From the NCBI GenBank assembly GCA_051881435.1, contig JBJEPW010000013.1, positions 1 through 12,483 on the forward strand: 12,483 nucleotides of DNA, read 5' to 3'. Origin of the DNA: Fimenecus sp051881435. Lineage in GTDB: Bacteria; Bacillota; Clostridia; Oscillospirales; Acutalibacteraceae. The position numbers were made by a program, and so were the translations under genes. This document shows positions 7,025-12,483 of the stretch, piece by piece (within the stretch, counting starts at the first letter, position 1; each line of letters opens with the position of its first letter). Under the pieces are notes generated by a model, which worked only from the letters and a program-made list of their open reading frames with translations, had not been told where the DNA came from and did not search any database.

Positions 7025-8293
7025 ATGAGTAAATTTCCCGAATTTAAACACGATAAAAGCCACGAGTATTTTGACAGAGCCGTAAAGGTTATACCGTCGG
7101 GTATATACGGTCACTTAGGACCTGCCGAGGGACTTTGGGTTCCCGTTTCAAAATGGCCCTTCTATTCAGAAAAAGCACAGGGTACATATTTCTGGGATGT
7201 TGACGGCAACAAGTATATAGACTTTATGTGCGCATACGGTCCCAATGTTCTCGGTTACAATGACCCCGATGTTGACGCGGCGGCATTAAAGCAGATGAAG
7301 CTTGGCAACTGCACAACCTCACCCTCAAAGGTTATGGTTGAGTGCGCAGAAAACCTTGTTGATACAGTAGCTTCCGCTGATTGGGCATTTTTCTGCAAAA
7401 ACGGTTCCGATACAACAACTCTTGCAGTTATGTCCGCCCGTGCGCACACCCACAAGAAGAAGATTATTTTCTTAAAGGGTTATTATCACGGCGATTTCCA
7501 GTGGGCACAGAAAATCGACTATCCCGGCATCACTCCCGAGGACGTTGCAAACAATGTTGTTGTTCCCTGGTTTGACCTTGACGCGCTTCAAAGAGCGTAT
7601 GATGAAAACAACGGCGATATAGCAGGTCTTATCGCTCAGCCCTATGACCACGGTAACTTTAAGGATAATGAGGTTGCCTCAAAGGAATATTGGCAGGCAG
7701 TCAGAGCTTGGTGCGATAAAAACGGCGTGGTTCTTATTTTCGACGATGTTCGCGCAGGCTTCCGTCTTGACCTGGCAGGCTCCGACCACTATTACGGCAT
7801 TAAGGCAGACCTTATCTGCTTCTGCAAGGCTTTGGCAAACGGCTACAACATGTCCGCTCTTTGCGGCGGTGAGCATATGAAAGCTACCGTTTCGGGTATG
7901 ACGTACACAGGCTCTTATTGGATGAGCGCAGTTCCCTTTGCGGCTTGCATAGCTTGTATCAACAAGATGAAGGCTCTTGATACACCCGCTATGTTCCGCA
8001 GAATGGGTACACAGCTGACCGACGGCTTTAAGGCCGCCGCCAAGGAACACGGCTTTGACCTTGTGGTTTCCGGTGAGCCGGCATTGTTCTATTTGAGAAT
8101 TGCCAACGATGACAGCCTTATGCTTCATCAGGAGTGGATTGCGGAGTGCGTAAGCCGCGGCTTGTTCTTGGCTTCTCACCACAACCACTTTATGAACGCG
8201 GCTGTTACCGAGGAGGACATCAAGCTTTCAATCGAGATTGCAGAGGACGCATTCTCCGTAGTTGAAAAGCGTCACCCCGAGCTTAAAGGCTGA
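7025..8293 (+). CDS. Class III PLP aminotransferase, glutamate-1-semialdehyde aminomutase-like
   Basis: This 422-residue protein has a fold-type I, class III aminotransferase layout. IPSGIYG (residues 23-29), YFWDVDGNKYIDF (55-67) and GYYHG (152-156) match the family's N-terminal region. D240 in FDDVRAGFR should contact the PLP ring nitrogen. K268 in CFCKALANGYN is the expected Schiff-base lysine. TYTGSYW (293-299) matches the phosphate-contacting region. Compared with true HemL, the usual SGTEA is replaced by NGSDT (126-130), the DEV by DDV, and the E-P segment by QPYDHGN (205-211). It therefore probably transaminates a different substrate and is not the heme-pathway mutase, especially as no heme genes are near. 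Its AAGGAGG site overlaps the stop of the preceding gene, suggesting coupled translation. Confidence 0.9.
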   Translation: MSKFPEFKHDKSHEYFDRAVKVIPSGIYGHLGPAEGLWVPVSKWPFYSEKAQGTYFWDVDGNKYIDFMCAYGPNVLGYNDPDVDAAALKQMKLGNCTTSPSKVMVECAENLVDTVASADWAFFCKNGSDTTTLAVMSARAHTHKKKIIFLKGYYHGDFQWAQKIDYPGITPEDVANNVVVPWFDLDALQRAYDENNGDIAGLIAQPYDHGNFKDNEVASKEYWQAVRAWCDKNGVVLIFDDVRAGFRLDLAGSDHYYGIKADLICFCKALANGYNMSALCGGEHMKATVSGMTYTGSYWMSAVPFAACIACINKMKALDTPAMFRRMGTQLTDGFKAAAKEHGFDLVVSGEPALFYLRIANDDSLMLHQEWIAECVSRGLFLASHHNHFMNAAVTEEDIKLSIEIAEDAFSVVEKRHPELKG

Positions 8294-8337
8294 TTTAACG
8301 GAGAGGGAAAGCTCCGATTTATAAAAAATAAAATCAG
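8290..8337 (+). other. Nested intercistronic hairpin before the transketolase genes
   Basis: The 55-base gap between the aminotransferase and transketolase genes contains an outer pair CTGATTT (8290-8296) / AAATCAG (8331-8337) and an inner pair CGGAG (8299-8303) / CTCCG (8312-8316). The outer right arm ends on the first G of the GGGAGG ribosome site (8337-8342). Folding could tune translation or RNA stability of the downstream subunits. No T-tract follows, so it does not look like a terminator. Confidence 0.4.
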
Positions 8338-8348
8338 GGAGGAAAATT

Positions 8349-9227
8349 ATGCAAAAAGCACCTTTAACCAAGGAAGAATGGCTTGCTCTTGAAAAGAAAG
8401 CCAACGATTTGCGCCACCTTTGCCTTAAAACAACGGTTTGGGCAGGCAGCGGCCATATCGGCGGCGGTATGAGTGTTATGGACATTCTTACCGTTATGTA
8501 TCACAGATACCTCAACATCAAAAAAGAGGATCCCAAGTGGGAGGACAGAGACCGCTTCATTCTCAGTAAGGGCCACGCAGGAATTGCTTACGCACCCGTG
8601 CTTTGTGATTTCGGCTGGAACGATATGGAGCAGCTCAAAACCTTTAACCTTACAAACTCAAAGATGGGTATCCACCTTGACTCAAATAAGGTTGAGGGCG
8701 TTGACGCTTCAACAGGCTCTCTCGGTCACGGTATTCCCATCGCCGCAGGTACCGCAATTGCGGCACGCGTTCTGGGCAAGGACTACTATACATATGTAGT
8801 AACAGGTGACGGTGAGCTGGACGAAGGTTCAAACTGGGAAGGTCTTATGACTATCCGCCATTACAATCTTACAAACTGCATCACTATTGTTGACCGCAAC
8901 CATTGCATGATTGACGGTAACACAGAGGATGTTATGAAATTGGAGCCCCTTGCCGATAAATTTGTGGCTTTCGGCTTCAACACAATCGTTTGCGACGGTA
9001 ATAACATCGTTGAGCTTTGCAAGGCGATTGACGCCGCACACGAGTGCAAGGATAAGCCCTCAGTTATCGTTGCCGATACTGTTAAGGGCGTAGGCATTAA
9101 ACTTACGGCAGGCAACTACAAGTGGCATTACGGCGCTATTGACGACGCTATGGCCGAGGTTGCCTCTCAGGATCTTGACAATTACAGCGCAGAGCGTATT
9201 GCTCGCTGCGGAAAGGAGTTTGACTGA
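8349..9227 (+). CDS. Transketolase-like enzyme, N-terminal (thiamine diphosphate-binding) subunit
   Basis: At 292 residues this is the N-terminal half of a split transketolase, the half that carries the diphosphate end of the cofactor. SGHIGGG (34-40) and SKGHAG (73-78) give H36 and H76. GSLGHG (123-128) is the usual glycine-rich loop. The cofactor motif starts at GDG (153-155) and ends at N184 in VDRN, chelating the metal. KWHYG (258-262) matches the conserved W-H-G region. Transketolases move a two-carbon ketol unit between a ketose-like donor and an aldehyde acceptor. The ATG at 8349 has GGGAGG (8337-8342) six bases upstream. The stop overlaps the start of the C-terminal subunit gene in a TGATG, so the two subunits are made together. 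The substrate is unknown; the neighbouring lipid-binding and aminotransferase genes argue against simple pentose-phosphate service. Confidence 0.95.
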   Translation: MQKAPLTKEEWLALEKKANDLRHLCLKTTVWAGSGHIGGGMSVMDILTVMYHRYLNIKKEDPKWEDRDRFILSKGHAGIAYAPVLCDFGWNDMEQLKTFNLTNSKMGIHLDSNKVEGVDASTGSLGHGIPIAAGTAIAARVLGKDYYTYVVTGDGELDEGSNWEGLMTIRHYNLTNCITIVDRNHCMIDGNTEDVMKLEPLADKFVAFGFNTIVCDGNNIVELCKAIDAAHECKDKPSVIVADTVKGVGIKLTAGNYKWHYGAIDDAMAEVASQDLDNYSAERIARCGKEFD

Positions 9228-10237
9228 TGGCCGGAGGATTTGTTTATAATGTTATTGAAACACCGGAGCTTTCCACATCGGAAATTTACGGTAAAACACT
9301 TGCAGAGCTTGCAAAGGAGCACAAGGAAATCGTAGCGGTTACCGCCGACCTTGCAACCTCCACAAAATTACAGGACTTCACAAACGCATGCCCCGACAGA
9401 GTTTTCAATGTTGGTATCGCAGAGCAGAATATGCTTGGTGTTGCGGCAGGTATGGCAAGAGCAGGACTTGTTCCCTTTGCTTCAACCTTCTCGGTTTTCG
9501 CTTCGCTTCGTGCCGCTGACCAGCTTCACACCGACATTTGCTATCAGAATGTTAACGCAAAGATTATTGCAACACATTCAGGTACATCATTCGGTCAGGC
9601 AGGCTCAACTCACCATGCAATCGTTGACCTTGCAGTAGCACGCTCAATGCCTAACCTTACTGTTATCTGCCCTGCCGACGGTTACGAAACTGCAAACGTT
9701 ATCAGAGCGGCTTATGAGAATTTCGGACCTTACTATATCCGCATTAACCGCGGCTTTGACCGTGTTCTCTATGATAATGAGGATTACGGCTTTGAGGTTG
9801 GTAAGGCAGTTGAGCTTCACCCCGGTACAGATATTACTGTTATCGCATGCGGCTCCTGCGCATTCCAGGCCCGTGAAGCGGCGAAATTCCTTGAAAGCGC
9901 TGACGGACTTAAAGTAAGAGTTCTCAATATGCACACAATCAAGCCTATCGACAAAGAAGCTATACTCAAAGCTGTTCAGGAAACCCGCCGTATCATCACG
10001 GTTGAGGACCATTCCGTTATCGGCGGCTTAGGCTCTGCAGTTGCTGAGGTTATGATTGAGTCCGGCAAGGGCTGTGCATTCAAGATGCTCGGTCACCCCG
10101 ACAAATTCGCTCCTATCGGACTTCACGAGGACATTATGTCCATCGTAGGTATTGATGCAAACGGTATTATCGACGCTGTTCGTGAGGTTATGGGTAAGGA
10201 CTTCGAATTGGACGATAACTGGGATGATGAGGTGTAA
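9227..10237 (+). CDS. Transketolase-like enzyme, C-terminal (pyrimidine-binding and C domain) subunit
   Basis: This 336-residue protein completes the split enzyme. The pyrimidine-binding domain fills about residues 15-180 and the transketolase C domain about 190-325. E66 in GIAEQNM is the glutamate that activates the cofactor's aminopyrimidine ring. TFSVFASLRAADQL (87-100) and CPADGYE (148-154) are typical. At 127-135 the protein reads STHHAIVDL. Most transketolases I know have an acidic residue where V133 sits (H-Q/H-x-[LIV]-E), so this position near the active site is altered, while the following D134 remains. The ATG at 9227 overlaps the upstream stop and has AAAGGAG at 9212-9218. The C-terminal end is unusually acidic (ELDDNWDDEV). 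Candidate functions include sugar transketolase, aminotransketolase and DesB-like steroid desmolase. Confidence 0.95.
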   Translation: MAGGFVYNVIETPELSTSEIYGKTLAELAKEHKEIVAVTADLATSTKLQDFTNACPDRVFNVGIAEQNMLGVAAGMARAGLVPFASTFSVFASLRAADQLHTDICYQNVNAKIIATHSGTSFGQAGSTHHAIVDLAVARSMPNLTVICPADGYETANVIRAAYENFGPYYIRINRGFDRVLYDNEDYGFEVGKAVELHPGTDITVIACGSCAFQAREAAKFLESADGLKVRVLNMHTIKPIDKEAILKAVQETRRIITVEDHSVIGGLGSAVAEVMIESGKGCAFKMLGHPDKFAPIGLHEDIMSIVGIDANGIIDAVREVMGKDFELDDNWDDEV

Positions 10238-10239
10238 TT

Positions 10240-11046
10240 ATGCATACACAGGAAGAGCTTTATTCAAATAAAATATTTTTTAACGCGGCCTTGCCCCTTG
10301 TTAAGGTGATTGCAAACGATGTACCGTCGCTTAAAAAGCAGTTTGAAAAGGTTCATGCTATAATTCAGGTAAGTGCATTGGACGAGGAGGCCGAGGGCGG
10401 CAAAATCGGCATGCACTATGTGGTAAACGGCGATGAATGGCTTGTTCATCTGAACGCTGTTGACCCCAATCCTCATGTTGAGCTTGAATTTAAGAGCGTT
10501 GAAGCAATGAACGCATTTTTTAAAGGGAAAATGAGCCCTGCAACATTGCCCAAAATGAAAGGCATTGTAAAGCATTTCGGCGCATTTAAGGCATTTTTAA
10601 TGACTCTCCTTAAAATGTCATCTCTGCTCGGCGCAACAGAACCTCCCAAGGACGAAGATACAAAAGAGCTTATGGTAAAATGCTTCTTCTATCTTCTTTC
10701 AAGCGGTATCAGCCAGCTTAACAAAATGGGACACGCGGATATTCACGATTGGGCATCAAAGAGCCCTGACCGTGTTTATGCATGGGCTGTTAACGGTTAT
10801 CCGCAGATTTCGGCTTATCTCCGTGTTAAGGCGGGTAAATCAAGAGCCGGCAGAGGCGAGTATAAGCGCGCAATGCCCTTCTTCACTCTCCGCTTTGACA
10901 GCCTTGACAGCGCTTTGGGAATTCTTCTCGGCACAGACGATATGCTTGAAGCCGTTAAGAAAGGTCACCTTATAATGGACGGCGCTCCCGAATTCGGCGG
11001 ACAAATCGGCGCTTATATGCTTGAAGTCGGCGCATTGGCAAAATAA
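10240..11046 (+). CDS. Two-domain SCP2-like lipid-binding protein, copy 2 (divergent)
   Basis: This 268-residue protein starts two bases after the C-subunit stop. Its GAGGTG ribosome site lies in the last codons of that gene, so it belongs to the same transcript. It seems to contain two SCP2-like halves, about residues 38-110 and 177-265. Each has a strand pair, an F-x-S-[VL]-[ED] segment (FKSVEA at 84-89, FDSLDS at 219-224), a helix, and then a short glycine-containing loop. The second half ends MDGAPEFGGQIGAYMLEVG, like the terminal helix region of SCP2 domains. It has little obvious identity to copy 1, so this is not a recent gene duplication. No signal peptide is present. It probably binds the same or a related hydrophobic ligand. 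The SCP2 call is weaker than for copy 1; an uncharacterised lipid-binding fold is the alternative. Confidence 0.65.
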   Translation: MHTQEELYSNKIFFNAALPLVKVIANDVPSLKKQFEKVHAIIQVSALDEEAEGGKIGMHYVVNGDEWLVHLNAVDPNPHVELEFKSVEAMNAFFKGKMSPATLPKMKGIVKHFGAFKAFLMTLLKMSSLLGATEPPKDEDTKELMVKCFFYLLSSGISQLNKMGHADIHDWASKSPDRVYAWAVNGYPQISAYLRVKAGKSRAGRGEYKRAMPFFTLRFDSLDSALGILLGTDDMLEAVKKGHLIMDGAPEFGGQIGAYMLEVGALAK

Positions 11047-11063
11047 TAATTTCTCATAATAAT

Positions 11064-11105
11064 AAACTGTCGGGAGAGTAATCCTTTCCCGGCAGTTTTG
11101 TTTTT
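11064..11105 (+). terminator. Rho-independent terminator of the SCP2/transketolase operon
   Basis: A 12-base stem (AAACTGTCGGGA with TCCCGGCAGTTT, one G-T pair) surrounds an 11-base loop and is followed by TGTTTTT. It begins 18 bases after the stop of the last operon gene. Confidence 0.85.
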
Positions 11106-11125
11106 GCGGGTGGGTATTATGAAAA

Positions 11126-11154
11126 GTAGAGGCGATTCACGAATCACCCCTTAC
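11126..11154. repeat. Imperfect palindrome of the GATTCACGAATC dispersed type
   Basis: The core GATTCACGAATC is flanked by GTAGAGGC and ACCCCTTAC, imperfectly complementary arms. A matching half occurs at 41-59 at the other end of the window. It looks like a degenerate copy of a short repeat scattered between genes. It encodes nothing and has no T-tract. Confidence 0.5.
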
Positions 11155-11163
11155 GAAATATCG

Positions 11164-11190
11164 GTAAAAAGGGGACTGTCCCCTTTTTAC
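11164..11190. terminator. Symmetric bidirectional terminator between converging units
   Basis: A perfect inverted repeat has 12-base arms (GTAAAAAGGGGA and its complement) around CTG. The G-C core is flanked by A5 and T5 on both strands, so the transcript from either side gives a GC stem followed by U5. It lies five bases beyond the stop of the minus-strand gene at 11196 and downstream of the plus-strand operon. It may also be a member of a dispersed repeat family. Confidence 0.65.
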
Positions 11191-11195
11191 TGCGA

Positions 11196-11426
11196 TTATT
11201 GATTTTTCTCATTGGAGAAAAAGCTTTTTAATATTTCTTCTGCTTGAGATTTTTTGTGGGCGGGAACAAGAATGTTTACGCCTTTCGGAAGCCCTGAATA
11301 TATTGCCGGACGGGTACTTTGCACAGGACAGGCGATGCAGGGAATATCATTATCCTGCAAAATTTGCATAAGCATATCTGTCCACATAGCGTGACCTTCC
11401 GTTAAAAATACAAAATCGGTATCCAT
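11196..11426 (-). CDS. Small DUF2007-like protein (putative signal-transducing family)
   Basis: This gene encodes 76 residues from the ATG at 11424-11426, chosen because AAAGGAG (11434-11440) lies seven bases upstream. An earlier in-frame ATG at 11450 would overlap the adjacent palindrome and has no ribosome site. The sequence follows the DUF2007 pattern of a beta strand (FVFLTEG), a helix (DMLMQILQDNDIPC), a middle segment ending in a strand (GVNILVPA), and a final helix (KKSQAEEILKSFF). Proteins of this family are usually 70-80 residues and have no known reaction. C27 and C30 are close together (IPCIACPV), which might bind metal or respond to redox. It follows the MerR-type regulator on the same strand, 76 bases away, with a palindrome between them. 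The family assignment is by memory of the pattern. Confidence 0.7.
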   Translation of the reverse strand: MDTDFVFLTEGHAMWTDMLMQILQDNDIPCIACPVQSTRPAIYSGLPKGVNILVPAHKKSQAEEILKSFFSNEKNQ

Positions 11427-11450
11427 AAATTTGCTCCTTTTTATAAACAA

Positions 11451-11482
11451 GGTAGGGCGGGTGGCAAGCCACCCGCCCTACC
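11451..11482. repeat. Perfect GTAGGGCGGGTGGC palindrome between merR-like and DUF2007-like genes
   Basis: Arms of 14 bases (GGTAGGGCGGGTGG and its exact complement) surround a CAAG loop. The same GGTAGGGCGG start recurs at 12395-12404, and the CCACCCGC stem recurs at 12438-12445, so this belongs to a dispersed palindromic repeat family. On the minus strand it falls between two genes and is followed by TTGTTTAT, a weak U-tract, so it may attenuate or stabilise the transcript. Confidence 0.75.
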
Positions 11483-11502
11483 TTTTCGTTTCGGTTAAAA
11501 TT

Positions 11503-12270
11503 TTATGAAAAAATTGCTCTTACGGCTCCGTATAAAATTGTTAAAACACAAAGGGCAAGGAAGATAATTCCAACTGTTGCAAGTACGGTATAAGCGACAG
11601 ATGCAACTCTCGGTGCTTTTTTACTTAATATGTATATCGGCAAAAGAATAATTGAGGCAATAGTGAAGATTATGATGGGATATAAGAAACCCTCCCAAAA
11701 AGATTCATGCCAAATCACCACTCTCGCAATTCCCCGAACTATACAAATTAAGAGCAATATACCGCATGCAATAAGTGTCCCGTGCCTGTTGCGTGACCTT
11801 TTAAAGTCATGAAAGAAAACATATTTCCACATATTTTCGAAAATATTTTGTTCAAACATAAAATAGTCTTTGCAAATATCGACAAACTCTTGACCGTTGC
11901 GCTCCGATTGAGAAATCTCGTCCCATAATCGTTCCTGATTGAGTGTTTCATAAGAGGATTTATCTGCTGAAAGAGATTTTGTTATTTCCAGAGCGCCTTT
12001 TAAAGAGTTAAGCTCTTTTTCCAATCGGTTGATATTTTCGTATGACGCATCGGCAAGGGAAAGCTCTCCTTTTTGCATCAATGAAATTTCTTCTACGGTA
12101 AATCCAAGTTTTCTTAATGCTAAAATTTTCTTTAATACAGCTATGTCTTGTTCGCTGTAATCACGATAATTGTTTCCCTTTCTTTCAGGACTAAGCAACC
12201 CTTCTTTTTCATAAAAACGGATATTAGAACGGGATACAGACAGTAAATCTTCAACTTCTTTTATTGTCAT
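11503..12270 (-). CDS. Membrane-tethered MerR-family transcriptional regulator
   Basis: This 255-residue protein starts with a MerR winged-helix domain (about residues 1-70). MTIKEVEDLLSVSRSNIRFY and EKEGLLSPER form the helix-turn-helix and first wing, and YSEQDIAVLKKILALRKLGF the second. A coiled-coil-like helix follows (about 75-110). In place of a ligand domain there are three hydrophobic segments at about 164-186, 195-215 and 222-250, so the regulator is probably held in the cytoplasmic membrane. MerR proteins bind as dimers to promoters with an over-long spacer and untwist them on signal; here the signal would be sensed at or in the membrane. The ATG at 12268-12270 has GGAGGT (12277-12282) six bases upstream. 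Its own promoter has a 19-base spacer, so autoregulation is likely. The target beyond itself and the following DUF2007-like gene is unknown. Confidence 0.92.
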   Translation of the reverse strand: MTIKEVEDLLSVSRSNIRFYEKEGLLSPERKGNNYRDYSEQDIAVLKKILALRKLGFTVEEISLMQKGELSLADASYENINRLEKELNSLKGALEITKSLSADKSSYETLNQERLWDEISQSERNGQEFVDICKDYFMFEQNIFENMWKYVFFHDFKRSRNRHGTLIACGILLLICIVRGIARVVIWHESFWEGFLYPIIIFTIASIILLPIYILSKKAPRVASVAYTVLATVGIIFLALCVLTILYGAVRAIFS

Positions 12271-12288
12271 TTGACCACCTCCGTACCC

Positions 12289-12319
12289 TTTATACAGTAT
12301 AAACCCTGTTTACAGTCAA
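12289..12319 (-). promoter_or_regulatory. MerR-type promoter with 19-base spacer and dyad (autoregulatory)
   Basis: On the minus strand, TTGACT (12314-12319) and TATAAA (12289-12294) are separated by 19 bases instead of 17. The spacer contains an imperfect dyad of the form GTAnAnAnnnTnTnTAC (12297-12313). A long spacer with an internal dyad is the hallmark of promoters controlled by MerR proteins. The expected transcript start near 12282 is almost at the ribosome site, so the leader is very short. Confidence 0.7.
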
Positions 12320-12394
12320 GTCTTTTTTAGAAATTTTATCACAAATGACGGTATATGTAAATATTTGTGCAAAGCAGAGCGCCAAATCCAGCAC

Positions 12395-12413
12395 GGTAGG
12401 GCGGAGCCCGCCC
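12395..12413. repeat. Short GGTAGGGCGG palindrome
   Basis: GGGCGG (12399-12404) pairs with CCGCCC (12408-12413) around AGC, preceded by GGTA as in the longer palindrome at 11451-11482. It appears to be a shorter member of the same repeat family. Confidence 0.6.
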
Positions 12414-12437
12414 GATAAATTGCAACAAAATAAACAT

Positions 12438-12461
12438 CCACCCGCCAAGCGGGTGGTTTTT
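12438..12461 (+). terminator. Terminator-like hairpin with T5 tail
   Basis: CCACCCGC (12438-12445) pairs with GCGGGTGG (12449-12456) around CAA, followed by TTTTT. In form it is a rho-independent terminator for plus-strand transcription. No plus-strand gene lies just upstream, so it may simply be a repeat-family member whose stem matches part of the palindrome at 11451-11482. Confidence 0.5.
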
Positions 12462-12483
12462 CATATGCGGGCATAGCCCTATG

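Larger units (their letters stand above)
12320..12483. other. Non-coding right edge with repeats
   Basis: This stretch lies upstream of the MerR-type gene and continues past the window. It contains the palindromes listed at 12395-12413 and 12438-12461. The last bases (about 12462-12483) begin a further GC-rich imperfect repeat with GGGC/GCCC arms that is cut by the window end. I see no gene in it. Confidence 0.5.

Noticed and set aside
7679..8188. Minus-strand open frame of 169 codons inside the aminotransferase gene
   Set aside because: It is antisense to the catalytic core of the aminotransferase and its composition looks like a codon-bias shadow.
7025..8293. Annotation of the aminotransferase as HemL of the heme pathway
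   Set aside because: Key motif positions differ from HemL and no other tetrapyrrole gene is nearby.
9644..10012. Minus-strand open frame of 122 codons inside the transketolase C-subunit gene
   Set aside because: It is fully antisense to a gene with strong family motifs and has no ribosome site or recognisable motif.
11427..11450. Longer start (ATG at 11450) for the DUF2007-like gene
   Set aside because: The upstream ATG abuts the palindrome and has no ribosome site, while the ATG at 11426 has AAAGGAG seven bases upstream.
11126..12483. CRISPR array from the repeated short palindromes
   Set aside because: The repeats are few, unequal in length, irregularly spaced and separated by genes, with no unique spacers or cas genes.

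Overview
The window looks like chromosome from a low-to-moderate-GC Gram-positive anaerobe of the class Clostridia, most likely a gut-type Oscillospirales relative. This is inferred from strong AAGGAGG ribosome sites, TTG and GTG starts, a SecA ending in the SEC-C zinc motif, split transketolase subunits, and GTAGGGCGG / GATTCACG-type palindromic repeats. No species can be named. There are eleven convincing protein genes. No RNA genes, CRISPR array, insertion sequence or phage genes were seen. No gene-free stretch exceeds 300 bases; the two largest gaps are 6016-6247 and 12271-12483.

Left part (60-6015, minus strand): a tightly packed unit reads secA, a membrane-anchored GH16 glucanase-like enzyme, a zinc-ribbon/single-membrane-span/helical-repeat protein, and a small multi-span membrane protein. 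All products are envelope- or secretion-related. The gaps are 15 and 26 bases and the last pair overlaps. An extended -10 promoter lies upstream of secA. The small membrane protein carries an unusual HxxxEH...NLFPxxED pattern that recalls intramembrane zinc proteases.

Centre (6248-11046, plus strand): this is the most interesting region. It is a self-contained five-gene operon with its own promoter, a dyad overlapping the -35 box, and a terminator. It encodes a two-domain SCP2-like (sterol-carrier-type lipid-binding) protein, a class III PLP aminotransferase of the glutamate-1-semialdehyde aminomutase type, the N and C halves of a split transketolase, and a second, divergent two-domain SCP2-like protein. 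Lipid-carrier domains on both sides of a ketol-transferring enzyme and an aminotransferase suggest a pathway acting on a hydrophobic or carrier-shielded carbonyl compound rather than ordinary pentose phosphates. The nearest precedent I can name is the transketolase-like steroid-17,20-desmolase DesAB of Clostridium scindens. Split aminotransketolases and sugar-specific split transketolases are the competing explanations. The substrate cannot be read from the sequence.

Right part (11196-12483, minus strand): a membrane-tethered MerR-family regulator has a promoter with the 19-bp spacer typical of MerR-controlled promoters. It is followed by a small DUF2007-like protein. This unit converges on the central operon, with a symmetric bidirectional terminator between them. 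The region is studded with short GC-rich palindromes of a dispersed repeat family.
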